This document shows positions 10,501 to 18,318 of a stretch of DNA of 64,000 nucleotides, piece by piece. The DNA is taken from assembly GCA_964291545.2 (NCBI GenBank), contig OZ219861.1, forward strand, positions 62,001 through 126,000, read 5' to 3'. Every line of letters begins with the position of its first letter. The first letter of the stretch is position 1. The stretch is from G963667675 sp964291545. Its GTDB lineage: Bacteria > Chloroflexota > Dehalococcoidia > Lucifugimonadales > UBA3495. The notes beneath the pieces are model-generated. The model searched no databases. It was not told the origin of the DNA and saw only the letters and a program-made list of their open reading frames with translations. The position numbers and the translations under genes are program-made.

Positions 10501-12438
10501 ATAGAGCCGAAGACGGGCCAGATTCGCGTGAATGACGGCGCGAAGCTGAACTACGACCCCGTAGGGGATACAGCAGCAGTCAACTCATACATCCTCACGG
10601 TCACCGTCGACGACCCTGACGGGGGAGATGCCGGTACGATCTCCGTGACAGTGAACGTGACCGACGTGGCGGAGGCCCCGAAGGTGACGGGTCCGGCCAT
10701 GAAGAAGGTAGATGAGGACTTTGACTCCGATCCTGACACCGACGGTAGGCAGTTAGTTGTCGACGAATACACGGGGACGGACGAGGCCGGCGCTGCAACA
10801 GGCCTGACCTTGGAGGGGGCTGACGCAGCGGCATTCGGTCTCACCCGTAACACTGACGGGAGGTACAGTCTCGCTTTCAACGAAGCCCCCGACTTTGAGA
10901 AGCCGGGGGACACGGGAGCCAACAACGAGTACCAGGTGACGGTGGTGGCCACCGACCGGGGGCTCAGGGCCACGCGGAATGTCGTGGTGCGGGTTGAAAA
11001 CGCAAAAGAGACTGGGGAGATAGAGTTGAAGCCGGCGGCGCCCACCGTAGGGAAAGCGGTCAAGGCGGAGTTGGATGATGAGGATGGGGTTCAGGCGAAT
11101 ACCGTGACATGGGTCTGGAGCTCGAAGGACGATACGACCTGCGACGCCACGACGACCTTTGCTCGCGGCGACAGGGTTGCGGGCGCCACCTCGGACACCT
11201 ATACGCCGACGGCTGCGGAGTGTCTGCGGGTGACGGCGCGCTACACCGATGGCAAGGGCATGGATGTTGCCTCAACAGAGGTCACGGTAGGGGCCCGGAC
11301 GAGCAATGTGCCGGTGTTCGATGAGGACGACCCGATCATAAGGAGCGTCAACGAGAACGCGACCACCGTGCCTACGGATGTGGGATCGGTCGCTGACCCA
11401 GGTACTGCCGCCCCCGTGGTGGCCACTGACGTTGACACGTCAGCTACCCCTCCCGACACCCTGACATACACGATTGTCAGCGTAGACCCGTCGAGCGGCG
11501 CAGCCCGGTTCAGCATCGACAACACTGGTCAGCTGAAGGCTGAGGAGAAGCTGGACCACGAGGAGCAGGCCAGCTACGTGCTGGAGGTGAAAGCCACTGA
11601 CAGCACGGGCAACTCCGCCACGGTCATGGTGACCGTCATGGTCAACAACGTGAACGACAAACCCGGCGCGATTATGGTTTCTACAAGTCCCCTGAATATA
11701 GGCGGCCGAGCCAGCGTCAGCTACGCCGAGGACCGCACGGATGCGGTGGGGACGTACACGGCGGCGGGCCCGAACAAGGACATGGCCAGGTGGTCGCTGG
11801 AAGGCGACGACGCCGGCGACTTCAGGGTCGAGGGCTCTGGAGCGAGCGTCATGCTCAAGTTCCGCAGCTCCCCCAACCACGAAGCTCCCGCGGACGCCGA
11901 CACGGACAACACCTACATGGTGACCCTGAAGGCCACCGACGGCGAGAACATGGACACCCATGAGGTGACCGTCATGGTCACCAACGTGGACGAAGATGGC
12001 ACGGTGACGCTGAGCACGGACCGGCCTGCGGTGGACACGGCGATAACTGCCACCCTGGCTGACCCCGACGGCAGCGTGTCCGGCGAGAGCTGGCAATGGT
12101 CCAGTTCAGACGCCATGGACGGAAACTTCACCGACATAGACGGAGCCACAGGCGCCAGCTACACGCCGGTGGAAGCCGACGACGGGAAGTACCTGAAGGT
12201 CATGGTGACCTACACCGACGGCGAGGGCTCCGGCAAGTCCGCGATGGAGACCGCAGCCAACGCCGTGACCGCCGGCGACCCGCTGCTGGCCAAGTACGAC
12301 AAGAACCCGCAGAACGGCAAAATTGACCGGGACGAGGTGCTAGACGCCATTGATGGCTTCTTTGCAAGCCCACGAACCGCCACCAGAGAGGAAGTACTGG
12401 ACCTCATTGACCTGTTCTTTGAAGGTCTTAGGAGCTAA
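7558..12438 (+). CDS. Giant secreted cadherin/Ig-like repeat protein with C-terminal dockerin-like EF-hand pair
   Basis: About 1626 aa. The ATG at 7558 is preferred because AGAGGGG lies 8 bp upstream and a signal peptide follows (KWLVLALIAAVTSLTVFFAA); the frame is open back to a TTG at 7534. The body is a chain of cadherin-like modules (motifs such as LDHEEQASYVLEVKATDS, VTVMVNNVNDKPGAI) alternating with Ig-like modules (WTWSS..., YTPTAAE). A unit of about 665 aa occurs twice almost unchanged. The C-terminus has YDKNPQNGKIDRDEVLDAI and ATREEVLDLIDLFF, resembling a calcium-binding dockerin/EF-hand pair. Likely a surface adhesin; its partner is unknown. It is followed 8 bp later by a collagen-like gene. 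Confidence 0.88.
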   Translation: MTVNSRNLGTKWLVLALIAAVTSLTVFFAANPVWGDNYEPIMYAENGTGPVATFNSEDADGDTITWATSDSTAPDAVIRDGARFEFSDDNPGELNFVTSPDYEMPRGAVLSDSNPNTYKIVVTANDGSGTPTATNSKEVVIEVTDVEERATIELSTRLPVVGQELTATLKNDDEVASGVRWTWERKDGANWVDVEGTIGAPTTIPNHSNTYTPVQSEIGAELRVGTQYIDTDDDNQTIAAVAFEHAVAPSASGANVAPTFAEGTTTSRSVKENSPAGTAVGKPVTATDDHRAASALSYMLAQTSPSLAAREKSQFRIEPKTGQIRVNDGAKLNYDPVGDTAAVNSYILTVTVDDPDGGDAGTISVTVNVTDVAEAPKVTGPAMKKVDEDFDSDPDTDGRQLVVDEYTGTDEAGAATGLTLEGADAAAFGLTRNTDGRYSLAFNEAPDFEKPGDTGANNEYQVTVVATDRGLRATRNVVVRVENAKETGEIELKPAAPTVGKAVKAELDDEDGVQANTVTWVWSSKDDTTCDATTTFARGDRVAGATSDTYTPTAAECLRVTARYTDGKGMDVASTEVTVGARTSNVPVFDEDDPIIRSVNENATTVPTDVGSVADPGTAAPVVATDVDTSATPPDTLTYTIVSVDPSSGAARFSIDNTGQLKAEEKLDHEEQASYVLEVKATDSTGNSATVMVTVMVNNVNDKPGAIMDSRRNNNYAENGTGPVATFNSEDADGDTITWATSDSTAPDAVIRDGARFEFSDDNPGELNFVTSPDYEMPRGAVLSDSNPNTYKIVVTANDGSGTPTATNTKEVVIEVTDVEERATIELSTRLPVVGQSLTATLKNDDEVASGVRWTWSGIEGTPTDTTEPYVSTYTPIAGDGNDRVRVGVKYIDTDGQDQTIAAVAFEHAVAPSLAPDVTSESPTFAEGTTTSRSVKENSPAGTAVGKPVTATDDHRAASALSYMLAQTSPSLAAGEKSQFRIEPKTGQIRVNDGAKLNYDPVGDTAAVNSYILTVTVDDPDGGDAGTISVTVNVTDVAEAPKVTGPAMKKVDEDFDSDPDTDGRQLVVDEYTGTDEAGAATGLTLEGADAAAFGLTRNTDGRYSLAFNEAPDFEKPGDTGANNEYQVTVVATDRGLRATRNVVVRVENAKETGEIELKPAAPTVGKAVKAELDDEDGVQANTVTWVWSSKDDTTCDATTTFARGDRVAGATSDTYTPTAAECLRVTARYTDGKGMDVASTEVTVGARTSNVPVFDEDDPIIRSVNENATTVPTDVGSVADPGTAAPVVATDVDTSATPPDTLTYTIVSVDPSSGAARFSIDNTGQLKAEEKLDHEEQASYVLEVKATDSTGNSATVMVTVMVNNVNDKPGAIMVSTSPLNIGGRASVSYAEDRTDAVGTYTAAGPNKDMARWSLEGDDAGDFRVEGSGASVMLKFRSSPNHEAPADADTDNTYMVTLKATDGENMDTHEVTVMVTNVDEDGTVTLSTDRPAVDTAITATLADPDGSVSGESWQWSSSDAMDGNFTDIDGATGASYTPVEADDGKYLKVMVTYTDGEGSGKSAMETAANAVTAGDPLLAKYDKNPQNGKIDRDEVLDAIDGFFASPRTATREEVLDLIDLFFEGLRS
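7684..11677 (+). repeat. 2-kb tandem duplication inside the cadherin-like gene
   Basis: Unit 1 runs from 7684 to about 9682 and unit 2 from 9703 to about 11677. Both begin TACGCCGAGAACGGGACGGG and end at the AACAACGTGAACGAC tail. Long stretches are identical at DNA level; unit 2 is 24 bp shorter because of changes in the Ig-like linker (about 8099-8335 versus 10117-10330). High DNA identity points to a recent duplication or ongoing conversion. Confidence 0.93.
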
Positions 12439-12446
12439 CCCGTAGT

Positions 12447-14210
12447 ATGAGGAAGAAATTGGCTAAAAACATAATGACAATGCCGTCGCTCTTATGGCTG
12501 ATGGCAGCAATCGGGCTGGCTGCAGCAGTAGCCCTCTGGGCGACTGTGGGGCAGGTTGGCGCCAGTGGGCACAGCGCCACCAGGGTCATTTCCACCGCCA
12601 CGGTTGCCCCTGGGGGTGAGGCCACGGTAACCATCAATGCCACCGGGCTAGGAGACTTCGGGCAGGTAGTGGAAACGCTACCTGCCGGCTTCTCCTACGT
12701 GGAAGGCTCTGCCACCATCAGGGCCAAGGTAAGCGGGCAGGAAATCCGCTTCAGCATCATAGGAGCAAGCAAGACCTTCAGTTACAAGGTCACTGCATCC
12801 AGCACGGCGGGCGACCATCCCTTTAGTGGGGCTGTCCTTGACGGCGACGGTGACTCTCGCTCCATTGGCGGTCACTCCAGCTTGACGGTCAGCGGCGGCC
12901 AGCAGCCGGCGCCACCGGCCACCCAGCCGAACCCGACGGCCACGAGGGCAATATCCCCGGCGTCAGTCGCCCCCGGCAACGAGATCACAGTGACCGTCGC
13001 TGTCGCCAACTACGGCAGTTTTGGCCAGTTGGTGGAGATGCTGCCAACAGGCTTCACCTACGTGCCTGACTCCGGCTCCGGTAACCCAAGCGATGCCAGG
13101 GTGGCGGTCAACGGCCAGGCCCTCACATTTACCCTCTTGGGGCAAACCAGCGTCAGCTACAAGGTCACCGCATCCAGCATGGCAGGCGGCCTCCTTACCT
13201 TCCAAGGTGCTTTAACGGACGACCAGGGCAACAGTCACACCGTGGGCGGCGCGTCCGATATACGCGTGGCCGCCGTGCAACCCAAGGCTACCCGCTCCTT
13301 CTCGTCATCAACGGTGAGGCCAAGCGCATCTGTGACGGTGAGAATCGCTGCTTCCAACTACGGCGAGTTCGGGAAGGTGGAGGAGACCCTGCCCAGCGGG
13401 TTTACCTATGTTGCCAACTCCGTCAACCCGTCTGATATTAGAGCAGTAACGAACGGCCAGGTGGTGTCCTTTACCCTTCTGGGCGCAGATCATGGCTTCA
13501 GCTACAAGGCAGTCGCCTCGTCCAGGACTGGGACTCACTCCTTCTCCGGCGTTCTCGCCGACGACCAGGGGGGCAAGACCAACATCACCGGCGCTTCTCG
13601 GGTAACGGTCAGCAGGCCATCCACCGGCGGCGGCGGTGGTGGTAGCGGTGGCGGTGGTCAGCAACCGGCGCCCACTCCAACGCCGGCACCCACGCCAACC
13701 CCGACTCCGACGCCGGAGGTAACGGAGGCACCGACGCCCACTGCGGCGCCCCCGACCGCGACGCCGACTCCCAGGCCGACGGCCACGCCGGAGCCCACAG
13801 TTGCGCCCGTTAAGGGTGAGCAGGGCCCCCAGGGCGAGCAGGGAGTGCAAGGAGACCCCGGTGACAAGGGCGACCCGGGTCCCCGGGGTGCGCAAGGCCC
13901 CCGAGGTGCGCAAGGTCCCCAGGGAGCGCAGGGCGAGCAGGGAGTGCAAGGAGACCCCGGCGCCAAGGGCGACCCGGGTCCTCAGGGCCAACGGGGCCCC
14001 CAGGGCGCGCCGGGAGCACAAGGAGACCCCGGCGCCAAGGGCGACCCGGGCGCTCAGGGACAGCGAGGACCCCAGGGCGAACCCGGTGAGGCCGGCGAGC
14101 CCGGCGGCGGCGGAAGCAACGCCCTGGGCATCGCCTCCCTGGTCATCGCCATTGCAGCCGTCCTCGGCGCTGGCGGAGTGTTCCTGCTGTCACGCAGGGA
14201 ACAGTTCTAA
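12447..14210 (+). CDS. Membrane-anchored collagen-like surface protein
   Basis: A 587-aa protein. An N-terminal signal segment (LLWLMAAIGLAAAVALWATV) is followed by three related ~110-aa beta modules (each with VAPG..., FGQVVETLPAGF, FSYKVTASS). A Pro-Thr linker comes next, then about 80 residues of Gly-X-Y triplets (GEQGPQGEQGVQGDPG and similar) forming a putative triple helix. The C-terminus has one membrane helix (ALGIASLVIAIAAVLGAGG) and a short basic tail. The order suggests a stalk displayed on the cell surface. TAGGAG lies upstream of the ATG. It is probably co-transcribed with the cadherin-like gene 8 bp upstream, and a strong hairpin terminator follows. Confidence 0.9.
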   Translation: MRKKLAKNIMTMPSLLWLMAAIGLAAAVALWATVGQVGASGHSATRVISTATVAPGGEATVTINATGLGDFGQVVETLPAGFSYVEGSATIRAKVSGQEIRFSIIGASKTFSYKVTASSTAGDHPFSGAVLDGDGDSRSIGGHSSLTVSGGQQPAPPATQPNPTATRAISPASVAPGNEITVTVAVANYGSFGQLVEMLPTGFTYVPDSGSGNPSDARVAVNGQALTFTLLGQTSVSYKVTASSMAGGLLTFQGALTDDQGNSHTVGGASDIRVAAVQPKATRSFSSSTVRPSASVTVRIAASNYGEFGKVEETLPSGFTYVANSVNPSDIRAVTNGQVVSFTLLGADHGFSYKAVASSRTGTHSFSGVLADDQGGKTNITGASRVTVSRPSTGGGGGGSGGGGQQPAPTPTPAPTPTPTPTPEVTEAPTPTAAPPTATPTPRPTATPEPTVAPVKGEQGPQGEQGVQGDPGDKGDPGPRGAQGPRGAQGPQGAQGEQGVQGDPGAKGDPGPQGQRGPQGAPGAQGDPGAKGDPGAQGQRGPQGEPGEAGEPGGGGSNALGIASLVIAIAAVLGAGGVFLLSRREQF

Positions 14211-14220
14211 TCGCTAACAA

Positions 14221-14264
14221 CAGCCCCGGCCCGTCGACCGGTGACGCCGGCGCGGCCGGGGCTG
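14221..14264 (+). terminator. Hairpin terminator after the collagen-like gene
   Basis: A perfect 11-bp stem, CAGCCCCGGCC (14221-14231) with GGCCGGGGCTG (14254-14264), followed by TCTTG. It begins 11 bp after the stop codon. The T-run is short, so termination strength is uncertain. Confidence 0.7.
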
Positions 14265-14278
14265 TCTTGCAGTCACGC

Positions 14279-14590
14279 ATGATCGAGCATCTCGTAGCTT
14301 GGTTCGGCTACAACAAGCCCTTCACCATCGGCCATCTATCGGGGGACATGGTGAACGAAGCGGCACAAATGATCGACGGGGAACAGTTCAACCAGCTGGG
14401 ACGGAGGGAGCGGGTTGTCTGCTGGCTCTCGGCCCAGGCAGGCCAGGTATTCACGCTATGGGACGGAACGTCCGTCAAGTTGGCTGAACTACAAATCTAC
14501 CGGGAACACCGCAGAATGATCGAGAACCTGTACGAGGTACGACCCATGGCGCCGGGCGGCCAGTCAGCTGCAGGAGGCGACGATGACTAA
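14279..14590 (+). CDS. Small conserved hypothetical protein (paralogue of 43335-43640)
   Basis: 103 aa from the ATG at 14279 (a TTG at 14267 lies inside the terminator arm and is less likely). Family unknown to me. It aligns along its length with the product of 43335-43640: shared pattern F.....DMV, then G.R....WL, FTL.D...VKL.ELE. Acidic tail (GGDDD). Its stop overlaps the ATG of the next gene by 8 bp, so the two are likely translated together. Confidence 0.65.
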   Translation: MIEHLVAWFGYNKPFTIGHLSGDMVNEAAQMIDGEQFNQLGRRERVVCWLSAQAGQVFTLWDGTSVKLAELQIYREHRRMIENLYEVRPMAPGGQSAAGGDDD

Positions 14591-14771
14591 GGTAAACCGC
14601 GAGTTCCTGGAGGACCTGCGAGCCGCCTTCGAGTTGTATTGCGAAGCGGTCGACAAGACGAATCTCAGCAGGAATACCAAGAGGGCCTATCTGTCGGACG
14701 TCCGGAGGTTCGTCCGCTGGCTGGAGGATGACTTCGAACCTGGCAAGCATGCAAGCGTTAGAGAGAGTTGA
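14583..14771 (+). CDS. Orphan SAM-like core-binding domain of a tyrosine recombinase
   Basis: 62 aa. The segment LSRNTKRAYLSDVRRFVRWL is the typical helix pair of the N-terminal core-binding (phage integrase SAM-like) domain, but no catalytic domain follows: a TGA closes the frame after FEPGKHASVRES. It is either a 3'-truncated integrase gene or a stand-alone DNA-binding protein. It overlaps the upstream gene by 8 bp, which argues for expression. A hairpin element lies about 110 bp downstream. Confidence 0.6.
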   Translation: MTKVNREFLEDLRAAFELYCEAVDKTNLSRNTKRAYLSDVRRFVRWLEDDFEPGKHASVRES

Positions 14772-14772
14772 G

Positions 14773-14874
14773 ATGGCATTCTGGGTGAACGAGGACTACC
14801 AATCGCTTGAAGAGCGGTCCGTCATAACCGTACGAGGCGGACGAATTCGCATATCGCATCCGCCACCATCCTAA
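14773..14874 (+). CDS. Possible 33-aa peptide
   Basis: The ATG at 14773 lies 1 bp after the preceding stop and ends TAA just before hairpin element copy 2; the product begins MAFWVNEDYQSLEERS. No family is recognised. Its position between a coupled pair and the element is the only support. Confidence 0.25.
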   Translation: MAFWVNEDYQSLEERSVITVRGGRIRISHPPPS

Positions 14875-14883
14875 GAATCAGAA

Positions 14884-14953
14884 GGTTTCGTTTGCTGCTG
14901 GGGTATGGCCCGTTTGGTGTTTGGCGTGTAAGACCCCAAGAGCAAACGAAACC
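14884..14953 (+). repeat. 70-bp hairpin element, copy 2
   Basis: GGTTTCGTTTGCT at the left pairs perfectly with AGCAAACGAAACC at the right. This copy has both T:A changes, whereas most copies have C:G or T.G at that position, which is stem covariation. The interior is diverged from the others. Confidence 0.85.
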
Positions 14954-15067
14954 GCGCCGGATGTCTTGGGGATTGCGGCCCCATCCCTACGTGGGTCACG
15001 CCTGGATCGCTCGTGGTAGAGCAGATCTACCTTACAGGGGATGCTCCTGCTCAGTCAACTAAAGTAG

Positions 15068-15098
15068 AAAGGCTCCGGTGTTGGCCGGGGCCTTTCTT
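15068..15098. terminator. Bidirectional hairpin terminator
   Basis: The stem AAAGGCtCCGG (15068-15078) pairs with CCGGgGCCTTT (15085-15095) and is followed by CTT on the plus strand; the minus strand also runs into T-rich sequence. It lies 80 bp beyond the stop of the minus-strand lipoprotein gene and probably serves it. The stretch 14954-15067 holds no recognisable gene. Confidence 0.65.
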
Positions 15099-15176
15099 AG
15101 GATCAGTGCCTCTGTGTGTCAATAGGCTGAGCCCTGCCTCCGCGGACTATTTCTGTGGGTAGACTCTGGACATTGG

Positions 15177-16340
15177 TCAATCCAACTCCAAGTATCCCCT
15201 GGGTGTTTCACCACCCCGCTCAACGTCCCCGCCCACACGCAAATGCACCCTGTCATCGATATATTGAACGTCGGCATTGGGTACGAGCTGCCGCCTCTTC
15301 GTTCCTCCATAGCCCAGGCGGACCCATTCAGGCCTCTCTCCATCGCCCTCTGGCGGCTCAATGCTCACATGCCACATAGGAATATCAATCGGCCGAATGG
15401 ACGGCTGCCCGTACACTTCAACTGTGGAGTACATCCAGCTATCAGGGGAACCCTCCGTGTAGGGCGGGAACCGTAGCGAGCCCAGCCACACCGTCTCCTC
15501 GGCGTCTAAGTCGGTAATCCAAACGCCATACCAATGGCCGGTTTCCTGGCTGGTGTCCGGCGCCAGCCACATCCGGTAATCTCCCTCACCCCACTCGTAT
15601 GAGCGGCGGACACCAATAAAGTCACCCTCATGGCCGGACTCCTGCACCCAGCATTCATGTTCACAGGCCGGCACGGCATGTCCCAGGTCTCTATCTCCCC
15701 ACCGTGAAAAGATCAGGCCCTTCCTGCCGTCGCCGCCTGACGCCAGGTTCTGCACCCTTGTCTGGATGCCGAAATACATCCGGCTCCCATTAATCGACCC
15801 ATACCCCACCATAAGGTAAAAGCCATGCCGGCCGGGAAACTCCTCTGGATCGTTATGGATGGTGAGATCGAACGTCACATGGTTCAAACCGTCGTCCATC
15901 TCGGGAGAATGGCTGTTCCAACGCCACCTGGCGTTCACCAAGTGTTCCGGCACACTCATGGTCTCGTAGAGGCCAACGCTCTTGAGGTTCGACGTCGGCG
16001 TGGGCGTCGGTGTCGGCGTCGGCGTGGGAGTCGGCGTGGGCGTGGACGTCGGTGTCGGCGTGGACGTCGGTGTCGGCGTGGGTGTCGGTGTCGGCGTGGG
16101 CGGTGCTGGCACTGTGGGAGTTGCCGTCGGTGTTGGTACTGCCGTGGGCGTGGTAGTTGCTGTCACGGTCGGCACCAGGGTCGATGTTGGCGCCGCTGTC
16201 GTAGTAGGCATCGACGCTTTAGGCCCTACTGGGGTGGAATCGTTGGAACAACTAGCAGATGCCGCCGCCAGCAGCGTTACGACAGCAAAGAAGATGACGG
16301 CTTGGACGGTCCTGCCGCCGGACCGAGCGCTGGAGGCCAT
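15177..16340 (-). CDS. Secreted/lipoprotein with long Pro-Thr linker, unknown globular domain
   Basis: 387 aa. The N-terminus has a signal segment (AVIFFAVVTLLAAASASC) ending in a possible lipobox Cys. A ~75-residue PTPT linker follows, then a ~265-residue globular domain rich in Trp and aromatic residues (for example YETMSVPEHLVNARWRWN, NHVTFDLTIHNDPEEF, WYGVWITDLDAEETVWLGS). I do not recognise the domain; the beta-rich look suggests a carbohydrate-binding or DUF3472-like extracellular fold, which is only a guess. The minus-strand ATG at 16340 has AGGGAGC upstream at good spacing. Confidence 0.8.
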   Translation of the reverse strand: MASSARSGGRTVQAVIFFAVVTLLAAASASCSNDSTPVGPKASMPTTTAAPTSTLVPTVTATTTPTAVPTPTATPTVPAPPTPTPTPTPTPTSTPTPTSTPTPTPTPTPTPTPTPTSNLKSVGLYETMSVPEHLVNARWRWNSHSPEMDDGLNHVTFDLTIHNDPEEFPGRHGFYLMVGYGSINGSRMYFGIQTRVQNLASGGDGRKGLIFSRWGDRDLGHAVPACEHECWVQESGHEGDFIGVRRSYEWGEGDYRMWLAPDTSQETGHWYGVWITDLDAEETVWLGSLRFPPYTEGSPDSWMYSTVEVYGQPSIRPIDIPMWHVSIEPPEGDGERPEWVRLGYGGTKRRQLVPNADVQYIDDRVHLRVGGDVERGGETPRGYLELD

Positions 16341-16446
16341 GTCTGCTCCCTGACGGTAGAACCACAGCCATGGTAGAGTCAGCGCAAGTAGTCGTCAAGG
16401 GTTTGCGGAAACAGTATAATGTCCGTCGCCACAAGCATACTGTGGG

Positions 16447-16516
16447 GGTTTCGTTTGCTTCTAACGTATATTGCACGTGACGCTAGACAGACCATACGCT
16501 ACAGGCAAACGGAACC
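16447..16516 (-). repeat. 70-bp hairpin element, copy 3 (subtype II)
   Basis: GGTTTCGTTTGC ... GCAAACGGAACC with core GTGACGCTAGACAG. It is identical over all 70 bp to 24944-25013 and forms the left border of the 409-bp duplicated segment 16447-16855 / 24944-25352. Confidence 0.92.
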
Positions 16517-16660
16517 GCTAGGAGACTTTTCACTAGCACATCCTGCGACGAGCAACGTCATCGCGGCGACGTCCCCGAAAGGGAGCTTTTCATGTCCCGG
16601 TCGTTGTCCCGAAGGTCGTCGACTGACAGTATTCTGAACTGCGTCGCAGCCAGTTTCGGA

Positions 16661-17242
16661 TCAGGTGGTAATTTCACTGTCAATTTCTTCTGGCCCCGTA
16701 ATGCGGTTGTCATCGTCCTCAAATCCGTGGTCCAGGGCTACCGCATTGCGGACTTCGGGCAGTGGGTCTTCCTTGGCTATCTCGAGCCAACGAACAACTG
16801 CCGGATGTTGGTTTAGCCCATCTTTCGCCATTGCTACTGCCAGTTGCGCGCAGAAAAGCCGTTGCAAGGGAACATCGTCTGGAGCGTCGTGTTCACGGTC
16901 GTAGCGCAGTTCCTCGGCAAGATAGCTCAGTCCGTCTTGAGCTAGATGTTGAATGGCTTTCTTGTAGATTTGAGCCCCGTTCACGAAAATCCACCGCGCA
17001 GCCGCCAGGGCGCCCGGTATAACTGGACTCCTGCGTGAGGCGATGGCTATCCCGATTTCGCGCACCAAGTCTTCTGGGGGATGAGGCTTGCCGGATTCGG
17101 CATTTAACGTTGCTTCAATCCATAGACGCACCCCTTCCACGGCATCAGACGCTATGTCTCTTTCGTTGGATGTCATTCCAACCCGCAGCGCCGTAGCAAC
17201 ATCTGCCAACCGCTTTGGTGCGGCTTTGACTACGCTTGTGGC
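16661..17242 (-). CDS. Hypothetical helical (HEAT-like) protein, 5' end cut at a hairpin element
   Basis: The reading frame ends TGA at 16661 and is open up to 17242, exactly where element copy 4 begins. Within the element the same frame meets TAG (17255-17257). The first available start is a TTG at 17209 (182 aa), but the codons upstream (TSVVKAAPKR...) read like protein, so the original N-terminus was probably lost. The product is rich in helices (LQRLFCAQLAVAMAKDG, HPAVVRWLEIAKEDP) resembling HEAT-type repeats. The 3' portion is duplicated at 25014-25352. Function unknown. It may be a fragment rather than a working gene. Confidence 0.55.
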   Translation of the reverse strand, partial: ATSVVKAAPKRLADVATALRVGMTSNERDIASDAVEGVRLWIEATLNAESGKPHPPEDLVREIGIAIASRRSPVIPGALAAARWIFVNGAQIYKKAIQHLAQDGLSYLAEELRYDREHDAPDDVPLQRLFCAQLAVAMAKDGLNQHPAVVRWLEIAKEDPLPEVRNAVALDHGFEDDDNRITGPEEIDSEITT

Positions 17243-17312
17243 GGTTTCGTTTGGCTATAGTGTTTGGCATACCTAGGCCCAAACATGAGAAACTCTAAAA
17301 GCAAACGCCCCC
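17243..17312 (+). repeat. 70-bp hairpin element, copy 4
   Basis: GGTTTCGTTTGG, core GGCATACCTAGGC, then AAGCAAACG followed by a C-run in place of GAACC. It lies flush between two minus-strand gene fragments and contributes stop codons to both. Confidence 0.8.
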
Positions 17313-17470
17313 CCTAGTACTCGAGGGAAGGGCTCTGCCTTTGGCCTCTCCTGGCGCCAAAGGGCGAACTTGACACCTTCATCCACCAGCGACTCCACCT
17401 TATCGTCAGGATAACCTAAGTCTGTGTATGCCTTGCGGAACCATTGCTTAATTGAATTGTAGGGAATCAT
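17313..17470 (-). pseudogene. Gene fragment truncated at its 3' end by a hairpin element
   Basis: The ATG at 17470 opens a frame coding MIPYNSIKQWFRKAYTDLGY and on to ...RVLGG. It then runs into element copy 4 and stops at TAG 17273-17275, the last 11 codons being element sequence. About 53 native residues remain. The family is not recognised; the native C-terminus is missing. Confidence 0.5.
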
Positions 17471-17530
17471 ATAGTTCGCCTTTGGCCTTCCCGGAACTGG
17501 TCATGCCGACTTGACTATGCACGTGAAGAT

Positions 17531-17986
17531 TCATGGCCGGCTCTCCTCTGTAAGAAGATCGTCCAAGACGACGACGGGCAAGCCGTCGACACGTCGAAAG
17601 TCGGTGTCGTTAGTGATGAAAGCAGGGCAGCCAGCGCCCAGAGCTGTCGCGGCGTGCAGAGCGTCGGACGTCGCCAAGCCCATCTCGGCACGTATACGGG
17701 CGGCGTCTTCCCAAGTTGCTAAGGTTGCGGGGATGAGATCTATCTCCGAAGAGGCAAGGATGGACCGAAACAGCAGCTCAAGACGGGCGTTGCCGTCCCG
17801 CAGGGGTTTGATTAAGGTTTCCAGTGCGACTAGTTCGCTGCTTGCTAGAGTGAACCGGCCCGCCCTCGCCTCTTCCCACATCGGGGTCAGCAGACTGCGA
17901 TACGGCTCAACACGCTCGACGCTGTAGATGATCGCATTGGCGTCGACATAGACCGGCCCGCCAGTGGGCAGTATCAACGGCCCCAT
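17531..17986 (-). CDS. vapC: PIN-domain ribonuclease toxin (VapC-like)
   Basis: 151 aa. PIN-domain acidic residues are in place: D in VYVDANAIIY (about 15), E in SSELVALE (about 54), D in ATSDALHAA (about 110) and D in ITNDTDF (about 129). VapC toxins cleave RNA, often tRNA, and are silenced by the cognate antitoxin. The start overlaps the end of the antitoxin gene by 13 bp. The pair is flanked by hairpin elements (17243-17312 and 18247-18316), so it may have moved as one unit. Confidence 0.88.
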   Translation of the reverse strand: MGPLILPTGGPVYVDANAIIYSVERVEPYRSLLTPMWEEARAGRFTLASSELVALETLIKPLRDGNARLELLFRSILASSEIDLIPATLATWEDAARIRAEMGLATSDALHAATALGAGCPAFITNDTDFRRVDGLPVVVLDDLLTEESRP

Positions 17987-18207
17987 GATTCTTTCTCTTC
18001 CTTCAAGTAGGCCGCCACGTCTGCCGCCGTTTTGAATACCAAGCCGCCCGGCGCCTCAGCCAGGATGTCGACGACGGACCGCCGTTCGGTAGACGAGGAT
18101 CGGGTCACCACCACGTCGACCGACTGACCCGCCTCCAACTCTGGGCTGGTAACCTCCACCCTGCCTCCTGGCTGTACCGTCGTTCTGATGTGTAGCGCCT
18201 TTTGCAT
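17974..18207 (-). CDS. Antitoxin of the PIN toxin
   Basis: 77 aa. The N-terminal half forms a small beta-rich part (KALHIRTTVQPGGRVEVTSPELEAG), as in antitoxins that pair with PIN toxins. The C-terminal half (SVVDILAEAPGG...VAAYLKEEKESW) is the likely toxin-binding helix. AGGAGGT sits 8 bp before the ATG, a strong ribosome site fitting the need for excess antitoxin. It is first gene of the pair and probably autoregulates from the ~40 bp before element copy 5. Confidence 0.82.
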   Translation of the reverse strand: MQKALHIRTTVQPGGRVEVTSPELEAGQSVDVVVTRSSSTERRSVVDILAEAPGGLVFKTAADVAAYLKEEKESWGR

Positions 18208-18246
18208 GGGTTAGGACCTCCTTTCCTCAAGTAGATAGCCTGGCGT

Positions 18247-18316
18247 GGTTCCGTTTGCTTGTAGGGTCCGCTATGACTGAACGTTGATATGCCGAACCCT
18301 ACAAGCAAACGGAACC
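18247..18316 (-). repeat. 70-bp hairpin element, copy 5
   Basis: The best-paired copy: the 21-nt arm GGTTCCGTTTGCTTGTAGGGT pairs perfectly with the right arm. CTTGTAG/CTACAAG differs from other copies on both sides together (covariation). It begins 2 bp beyond the stop codon of the KAP NTPase gene, in the same orientation. Confidence 0.93.
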
Positions 18317-18318
18317 CT

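Noticed and set aside
13801..14100. Gly-X-Y region as tandem DNA repeat of mobile origin
   Set aside because: It is an in-frame collagen-like coding repeat inside an intact gene; codon-level variation shows selection on the protein.
14954..15067. Possible tRNA-like or small RNA
   Set aside because: Short complementary blocks exist but no tRNA arms or known RNA motif; it reads as spacer before a terminator.
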